This document shows, piece after piece, positions 59,697 through 64,000 of a stretch of 64,000 bases of DNA (positions are counted from its first letter, which is position 1; every line of letters begins with the position of its first letter). Position numbers and translations under genes: made by a program. The DNA comes from Nonomuraea candida (lineage in GTDB: Bacteria > Actinomycetota > Actinomycetes > Streptosporangiales > Streptosporangiaceae): positions 204,886-268,885 of the forward strand of contig NZ_JOAG01000010.1 of NCBI RefSeq assembly GCF_000725485.1, read 5' to 3'. Below the pieces are notes generated by a model. It was given only the letters and a program-made list of their open reading frames with translations. It had not been told where the DNA came from and searched no databases.

Positions 59697-59699
59697 TAA

Positions 59700-60186
59700 G
59701 GCGGAAATTATCCCAAGCGACAGCGAACGTCCGTTGCCGTATGACACACCTCAGGGGCTGCCATACCGGTTCACCGAGCGCGCTCGCGCGGCGCCCAGTC
59801 CCTCGACAACGAGCGCCGCCTGGAGCAACGCCTACGCTCGGTCACATTGTGAGTGCCCTTAGGCGTTCCGTGCTCGTCACGTGACACAGCCTCACCATCC
59901 ATTCCTCCTCTCATTGGCCAGGAGCGCCTGGAGGCCGTCAAAGTCACCACCGGCCGGCGCGGTGCGGGCATCAGGGAAGTCCTTGCGGTATCGCCCAATC
60001 TTGAACCGTTATCGTGGTCCACGTGATCACGGGCCTGTGCATCCCACGCGATGACCTCAAGTCCTCCTGCGGCAGGGAACCGCGTCCGTCCCCGCCTCTT
60101 CACAAGGGCCAACGTGATGCAGCACAGTTGGCCGGAGCGGCTTCCCCTTGAGCAGCGCTTTGATTCACCCGGCGGGTACCGCAGGG
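59700..60186. other. Decayed region right of the IS element
   Basis: No intact gene. On the minus strand, 59905-60020 can be read as a short tail (IGRYRKDFPDARTA to LANERRNGW, then stop) with sensible composition but an upstream stop, so it looks like the end of a lost gene. Composition is more AT-rich than elsewhere and in-frame stops are frequent. No repeat or RNA gene is seen. Confidence 0.45.
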
Positions 60187-60642
60187 TCATTCGGGGCCTT
60201 GGGCGGGAATCCCCTCGAGCCTTCCCCGGTACGGGTGCGGGCGTTCCCGGTACTCCTCCCACCAGAGCAGCGCCGCCAGGTGACTTGGCAGTTCGGGGCG
60301 GTACGACCGGATCACCTGGGGGTTCTGGGGGAGCGTGAGCAGGAATCGCCAGTACTCCTCGACCGCGCTTTTGACCGTGGGCATCGGGCACGAGGTGGGC
60401 GGGGGGCCGCCGATGTGGGTGAAGACTGCGGCGAGATTCGACATGCTCACCTCGTAGTCGTTGCCGTCGTAGCCAGCCGTCTCGCTGCGACCGGACAGCA
60501 CGTCGTCGACTACGCAGAGCGCGTCGAGGCAGCAGTCGAACGAGAATCCCATGTCGAATGTCAGCCACAGGCCGAGATCGACGAGCTCCGGGTCTTCCGT
60601 GCGGAACTTGATCGACCGGTCGGAGCATTGATAGAAGTGCAC
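60187..60642 (-). CDS. Hypothetical orphan protein (151 aa)
   Basis: Starts MHFYQCSDRSIKFR, with acidic, aromatic-rich sequence including LVDLGLWLTFDMGFSFDCC, NDYEVSMSNLAAVF and LAALLWWEEYRE. No signal peptide or known motif. Size, acidity and placement between a toxin-antitoxin/IS segment and an integrase remnant resemble immunity-type or Imm/SUKH-like orphan proteins, but no family is recognised. Codon use is less GC-biased than the core genes, in keeping with recent acquisition. Confidence 0.65.
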   Translation of the reverse strand: MHFYQCSDRSIKFRTEDPELVDLGLWLTFDMGFSFDCCLDALCVVDDVLSGRSETAGYDGNDYEVSMSNLAAVFTHIGGPPPTSCPMPTVKSAVEEYWRFLLTLPQNPQVIRSYRPELPSHLAALLWWEEYRERPHPYRGRLEGIPAQGPE

Positions 60643-60764
60643 TGGAACCCCTTGTGCTCAACAGTGGCGTCGATTTCACGACTGAGCGGCCTGAACGGGC
60701 GCGACGACGCCATGAGGAACAGGAAGGTACTCGATCGCGCTGGGTTGGTCAGTGCAGAGTGGAC

Positions 60765-60959
60765 ATCTCTCGCGAGCTACGGCACAGCTTCGTGTCGATC
60801 CTGTCGGACTCGGGAATCCCGATCGAGGCCATCTCGCGTTCGGCAGGCCATGTGAACACCGAGGTAACCGAGACGGTCTACCGCTTCCAACCACGGCCAG
60901 TGCTGATGGAAGGGGCAGAAGCCATGGACGGCATCTTCCCAGCGCAAGACGCGACGTAG
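60765..60959 (+). pseudogene. Tyrosine recombinase (integrase), C-terminal remnant
   Basis: About 64 codons match the end of actinobacterial phage/ICE integrases: ELRHSFVSILSDSG (catalytic RHxxx), AGHVNTEVTETVYRF (GH and nucleophile Tyr) and the usual tail ending AMDGIF. The sequence before it (60654-60764) is unrelated. The N-terminal and most catalytic parts are missing, so it cannot be active. It lies 55 bp from the 3' end of tRNA-Ala, the usual place for an integrase of an element inserted in that tRNA. Confidence 0.82.
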
Positions 60960-60972
60960 TCACTCATATTCG

Positions 60973-61007
60973 CGCACCCCCGCCACGTGATCTTGAGCGG
61001 GGGTGCG
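60973..61007. terminator. Hairpin between integrase remnant and tRNA-Ala
   Basis: A perfect 11-bp inverted repeat (CGCACCCCCGC / GCGGGGGTGCG) with a 13-nt loop lies seven bases past the CCA end of the tRNA. It probably terminates the tRNA transcript on the minus strand. Confidence 0.7.
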
Positions 61008-61013
61008 TTGTGC

Positions 61014-61089
61014 TGGTGGAGCCTAGGAGATTCGAACTCCTGACTTCCTGCTTGCAAAGCAGGCGCTCTGCCAACTGAGCTAAGGCCCC
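61014..61089 (-). tRNA. tRNA-Ala (anticodon TGC) with encoded CCA
   Basis: Reads GGGGCCTTAGCTCAGTTGG at the 5' end. The acceptor stem pairs fully, with the G3:U70 wobble that is the alanine identity element. The D arm is GCTC/GAGC, the anticodon arm CCTGC-TTTGCAA-GCAGG, the T arm AGGAG-TTCGAAT-CTCCT, and CCA is encoded at 61014-61016. In actinobacteria this tRNA is often found close to gyrA. An integrase remnant abuts its 3' side. Confidence 0.97.
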
Positions 61090-61104
61090 TTCGACGAAGA
61101 TAGC

Positions 61105-61833
61105 TTACCGGGCGGAGGAAGCTACCTGCGTCGTGCCGAGGTCGTCGCTCAGGATCAGGCTCGGGAAGTCGGCGATCGAGTCCAGGATGTGTGTCGCGCC
61201 GCCCTTGAGGAGTCGCTCCTTACTGTGTACGCCGGTCATCACCCCGGCCACGATCGATGCGCCGGCGCGCTTGCCGGCCAGCATGTCGCTTTCCGAGTCG
61301 CCGATGACGGCCACCTGGCGTACGTCGTCCACGCCCAGCCGGAGTACGGCGTGCAGGACCATGTCGGGCCAGGGGCGGCCGCGGCCGCCGGCGTCTTCGG
61401 GGGAGATGGCCAGGTCGATCTTGTCGTGCCAGCCGAGCATGCTCAGGACGCGGCTCAGGGTGGTGCGGCTGAAGCCGGTGATCACGGCGAGCTTGATGCC
61501 GGTGCCGCGGAGCTTGTCGAGGACCTCCAGGACTCCGGGCATGGGTACGAGACCCGCCCGCTCCAACGCCCCCTCATAGGAACGTTCGAACGTCAGGTTC
61601 GCCGCCTGGGCCTGAGCCTCGTTTCCGGGGAAGATCCCGCGGAAGACATCGATCTTGGGGCAGCCCCGGGACCGGTGCACGTGAACCATGGCACGCGCGT
61701 AAGCTCCGGTCCCGGGGACTATGCCCTGGGTCGCGATCGCCTCGGCGAATGCGCGCTCGACCATGGCGATGTCACCGACTGTGGTGCCTGCCAGGTCCAG
61801 GCACGCCAGCTTGATGGGGACGACGTCACTCAT
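61105..61833 (-). CDS. Phosphonatase-like HAD-superfamily hydrolase
   Basis: 242 residues. Motif I is LACLDLAGTTVGD: Asp nucleophile with the Ala-Gly-Thr-Thr pattern of the phosphonatase/PhnX branch, in place of the usual DxD. Motif II lies in LAVITGFSRT, motif III Lys/Arg near GGRGRPWPDM and motif IV is VAVIGDSESDMLAGKRAGA. A helical cap domain occupies residues about 20-95. The Lys that makes a Schiff base in true phosphonoacetaldehyde hydrolase is not evident, so a phosphatase role is more likely. It is 15 bp from tRNA-Ala. Confidence 0.87.
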   Translation of the reverse strand: MSDVVPIKLACLDLAGTTVGDIAMVERAFAEAIATQGIVPGTGAYARAMVHVHRSRGCPKIDVFRGIFPGNEAQAQAANLTFERSYEGALERAGLVPMPGVLEVLDKLRGTGIKLAVITGFSRTTLSRVLSMLGWHDKIDLAISPEDAGGRGRPWPDMVLHAVLRLGVDDVRQVAVIGDSESDMLAGKRAGASIVAGVMTGVHSKERLLKGGATHILDSIADFPSLILSDDLGTTQVASSAR

Positions 61834-61848
61834 CGCCTCGCCGGTCGG

Positions 61849-61968
61849 TTAGTTCTCGCTGCCGGTCGCCTCGGTCCAGAGATCGAGCTCTGCGCGGTCG
61901 GCCTGCACCTTACGCCAGATCAGCAACCCCCCGAGGGCGATCAGCGCCAGAACGAGCAGCTTCTTCAC
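61849..61968 (-). CDS. DLW-39 family small membrane protein
   Basis: 39 residues from a GTG start: a hydrophobic helix (KKLLVLALIALGGLLIW) followed by RKVQADRAELDLWTEATGSEN. The exact length of 39 and the DLW triplet define this actinobacterial family of unknown function, normally encoded close to gyrA and tRNA-Ala. It supports the view that the right edge is origin-proximal core DNA. Confidence 0.9.
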   Translation of the reverse strand: MKKLLVLALIALGGLLIWRKVQADRAELDLWTEATGSEN

Positions 61969-62272
61969 GGTGTGACCCCACTTCTTCGACGGCCTCACCT
62001 GCCGGGGTGAGACCCAACGGTTGGACAGCAGCCTAGCAAGGGATGGCTGCGTCCCCTGTGTTGCGCACGGACCAGATGTGCGGAATGTGCGAAGGACGGG
62101 CGTTCAACCCCTGGTGGGGGCGCTATGCCCAACCCTTTTCGGACAACCTCCGCGACAACGCTGCTCCGGGCGCCCCAACTGGGACAACAGCTCGATCATG
62201 CCAAATATCCAGCTCGCGTGCGCGGATGGGGCGGGTCGGGCCGGTGGCCGGGGAAGGGGGCGGGGCTACCGT
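61969..62272. other. Intergenic region between DLW-39 and the copper locus
   Basis: No gene is supported. A plus-strand frame (62043-62276) contains CGMCEGRAFNPWWGRYAQPF, which has unusual Trp/Cys content, but it lacks a ribosome-binding site and runs into G-rich DNA. The last 50 bases are a G-tract-rich lead-in to the copper promoter. Confidence 0.4.
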
Positions 62273-62332
62273 TTGACATACCCCTAGGGGGTATCGTACG
62301 TTCTGAACATCCGAGATACCCCCTAGGGGTAA
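62273..62332 (+). promoter_or_regulatory. Copper promoter with two inverted CsoR-type operators
   Basis: TTGACA at 62273-62278 is a strong -35 box; TACGTT at 62297-62302 (18-bp spacer) is a possible -10. The operator ATACCCCTAGGGGGTAT (62278-62294) overlaps both. A second site, ATACCCCCTAGGGGTA (62316-62331), is its exact reverse complement. These fit CsoR operators, which are G/C tracts flanked by AT. CsoR itself is not encoded in the window. Confidence 0.8.
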
Positions 62333-62478
62333 GTGAAGAGGTGGTGATGGCGATGTCAGCGGCAGAACGGGAGATTCGCCGGCCTGATCCGCGTCTCGTC
62401 ACACCCGACCCGGGACGTCCGCCATCCGTATCTGCAGGAGGCGACGTGACGCAAAACACACGGACGGCTTCGGTGAAA

Positions 62479-62495
62479 ATACCCTGGGGGGGTAC
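62479..62495 (+). promoter_or_regulatory. Third CsoR-type operator, directly upstream of copZ
   Basis: ATACCCTGGGGGGGTAC repeats the operator pattern with a longer G tract, 56 bp before the copZ ATG. This suggests an internal copper-controlled promoter. Confidence 0.65.
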
Positions 62496-62550
62496 GGTAG
62501 TGAGCTGGAAAGAGCAAGGCGAGAGAACCATGACGCTTGAGGAGACGACC

Positions 62551-62763
62551 ATGAGCACCGCCACCTACACCGTGAACGGCATGACCTGCGGCCACTGCGT
62601 GAGCTCGGTCAAGGAGGAGGTCGGCGGGGTGGCCGGTGTCACCGCCGTCGAGGTGGACCTGGCGAGCGGCCTGCTGACCGTGAGCAGCGACGCGCCCGTC
62701 GAGCGGGCGAAGATCGCCGCCGCGGTCGAGGAAGCGGGATACGAGATGGTGGATCGATCATGA
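62551..62763 (+). CDS. copZ: Copper chaperone, HMA domain (CopZ type)
   Basis: 70 residues from ATG with GAGGAG seven bases upstream. The metal site GMTCGHCVSSV is at 9-19 and the beta-alpha-beta-beta-alpha-beta HMA fold is complete. It binds Cu(I) and passes it to CopA. The frame stays open upstream to an ATG at 62347, so a 138-residue form with a disordered N-terminus is formally possible, but the third CsoR-type site lies within that extension. Its stop overlaps the next start (ATGA). Confidence 0.92.
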   Translation: MSTATYTVNGMTCGHCVSSVKEEVGGVAGVTAVEVDLASGLLTVSSDAPVERAKIAAAVEEAGYEMVDRS

Positions 62764-63779
62764 ACACGGCCGCCAGGCTCGGCACGTACACGCTGGGGCT
62801 GGCCGTTGTCTTCGGCGGCGCCCTGGGCGTGGGCACCGTGGTGGGACCGGCCGACATCGCTACGACGACGCATACGACGGCCGCACAAGACCGTGCGGCC
62901 GATGGCGGTGCGGGAAGTCACTCCGGAGGCCCGGGTGGTCATGCGGAGGGTACGGGCGGCCATGCCGGTGCCGGTCAGGCGGCGGGTGGGCATGGCGCCG
63001 GGGCCGAGCAGCAGCAGCAACGACAATCAGCACAGAGCAATACCCCTGGGGGGCTTCAAGTGTCGCAGAACGGCTACACGCTCAACCCGATCACCTCGAT
63101 CACGACCGGCGTGCCCACGGACTTCGCGTTCACCGTGATCGGCCCCGACGGCCGGCCGGTCACCGGTTACGAGGTCGAGCACGACAAGAAGCTGCATTTC
63201 ATCGTGGTCTCCCGGGACCTGACGACCTTCCAGCACCTCCACCCCGACCTGGCCCCCGACGGCACCTGGTCGGTCAGGCTGACGGTGCCGAAGGCGGGCG
63301 CGTACCGGGCGTTCGCGGACTTCACCCCCACCGGCGGGCAGCAGCTCACGCTCGGCGCGGATCTGCAGGCCGCGGGCGACTACCGGCCCGAGCCGCTCCC
63401 CCACGTCAGCCGTACGTCGGCCGTCGACGACTACACGGTCAACCTCGCCGGCGACCTGGTGGCCGGCCGGTCGAGCAAGCTCACGCTCACGGTGAACAAG
63501 AACGGCGAGCCGGTCACGGACCTGGAGCCGTACCTGGGCGCGTATGGTCACCTGGTGGCCCTGCGTGCCGGGGATCTCGCCTACCTGCACGTGCACCCCG
63601 AGGATTCCGAGCAGGCGGGCCCGGAGATCACGTTCTACGCGGAGGCGCCGAGCCGCGGCGACTACCGGCTGTTCCTCGACTTCAAGCATGAGGGCAAGGT
63701 CCGTACGGCGAGCTTCACCGCCACGGCCACCCTGTCGGACGGGCACGCCCCCTCCGCCACCCACGACCACAGTCACTGA
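62760..63779 (+). CDS. Secreted His-rich copper-associated protein
   Basis: 339 residues. A signal/anchor helix (about 9-30) is followed by a His/Gly-rich low-complexity segment (GGHAEGTGGHAG-type, about 50-85) and two beta-sandwich-like halves. The first contains KKLHFIVVSRDLTTFQHLHPD and the second LGAYGHLVALRAGDLAYLHVHPED. Paired His motifs and the DHSH C-terminus suggest extracellular copper binding. It lies between copZ and copA, overlapping copZ, an order repeated in many actinobacteria. Mechanism unknown. Confidence 0.8.
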   Translation: MNTAARLGTYTLGLAVVFGGALGVGTVVGPADIATTTHTTAAQDRAADGGAGSHSGGPGGHAEGTGGHAGAGQAAGGHGAGAEQQQQRQSAQSNTPGGLQVSQNGYTLNPITSITTGVPTDFAFTVIGPDGRPVTGYEVEHDKKLHFIVVSRDLTTFQHLHPDLAPDGTWSVRLTVPKAGAYRAFADFTPTGGQQLTLGADLQAAGDYRPEPLPHVSRTSAVDDYTVNLAGDLVAGRSSKLTLTVNKNGEPVTDLEPYLGAYGHLVALRAGDLAYLHVHPEDSEQAGPEITFYAEAPSRGDYRLFLDFKHEGKVRTASFTATATLSDGHAPSATHDHSH

Positions 63780-63805
63780 GCCGGAACGCGTAGAAAGGAG
63801 AGGTG

Positions 63806-64000
63806 ATGTCTTCCCTGACCGGAGCGGCCGGAGCCACTGGAGCAACCGGAGCGAGCGGAACGGCCGGAGCGGCCGGAGCGGCCGGGACGATCGAGGACAG
63901 GGCCGTCGAGCTCTCGATCGGTGGCATGACGTGTGCCTCGTGCGCGAACCGGATCGAGCGCAAGCTGAACAAGCTGGAGGGCGTGTCGGCGTCGGTCAAC
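63806..64000 (+). CDS. copA: Copper-translocating P-type ATPase, N-terminal part (cut by window edge)
   Basis: Starts at ATG after AAAGGAGAGG. The first 24 residues are an Ala/Gly/Thr-rich repeat ([16 protein letters not shown]). An HMA metal-binding domain follows with [19 protein letters not shown], typical of CopA/CtpV-type exporters. The membrane and catalytic domains lie beyond the window. With copZ and the His-rich protein it forms a copper-export operon. Confidence 0.88.
   Translation, partial: MSSLTGAAGATGATGASGTAGAAGAAGTIEDRAVELSIGGMTCASCANRIERKLNKLEGVSASVN

Noticed and set aside
63040..63056. ATACCCCTGGGGGG inside the His-rich protein gene as a fourth CsoR operator
   Set aside because: The right AT-rich flank is missing (CTT in place of TAT) and the site is inside a coding region, so I left it out of the feature list.

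Overview
The window is very GC-rich, with GTG and TTG starts, ATGA stop/start overlaps and gene families typical of actinomycetes (PASTA-type PknB, CrgA, class E sortase, DUF5324, DLW-39, SARP/AfsR regulator, mycothiol-type DinB fold). Family content suggests a filamentous actinomycete of the Streptosporangiaceae type (for example Nonomuraea or a relative). That placement is inference from gene content only.

Two blocks look like conserved origin-proximal chromosome. The left block (1-5.3 kb) holds the 3' end of pknB, a TrpG/PabA-type amidotransferase, a small membrane protein, sortase E, crgA, a rhomboid protease, a cyclophilin and DUF5324. On the right (61.0-62.0 kb) lie tRNA-Ala(TGC), a phosphonatase-like HAD hydrolase and DLW-39, followed by a copper-resistance operon (62.3-64 kb) with CsoR-type palindromes. 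About 56 kb of variable content lies between the blocks.

The middle, left to right: an OmpR-type two-component system facing a secreted protein; GNAT, metallo-beta-lactamase and NarL/DesK two-component genes; a Baeyer-Villiger-type monooxygenase with a divergent XRE-cupin regulator; a GT-C-like membrane protein and a tyrosine phosphatase; an SGNH hydrolase/NAD(P)H-binding pair divergent from a TetR gene across a strong palindromic operator; cydAB with a small membrane protein; and Lrp with azlCD. azlCD runs directly into a probable peptide-modification (RiPP) cassette made of an E1/ThiF enzyme, a 40-residue peptide ending in Asn and an M50-like membrane metalloprotease. After it come a Tat-exported penicillin-acylase-type hydrolase, a tctCBA transporter with divergent TctDE-type regulators, a TAXI binding protein, a CPBP protease, an AraC regulator, a DrrAB exporter and a large AfsR-type regulator.

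From 46 to 57 kb are two systems of special interest. One is a vWA / PP2C / kinase-like / Ser-Thr kinase-FHA operon resembling the TerY-P signalling triad, next to a membrane-anchored substrate-binding protein. The other is a tight operon of a thermostable-hemolysin-family protein, an adenylate-forming ligase, a TauD-type dioxygenase and a methyltransferase, which looks like a small biosynthetic pathway. From 57 to 61 kb the DNA looks like a decayed island beside tRNA-Ala: strong hairpins, a Phd/VapC toxin-antitoxin pair with a leaderless promoter, an IS5-type element inserted exactly at the vapC stop codon with a TAA duplication, an orphan gene and an integrase remnant.

A recurring feature is short tandem duplication at gene 3' ends, with repeat units that carry the stop codon. 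In-frame tandem expansions also occur inside several proteins.
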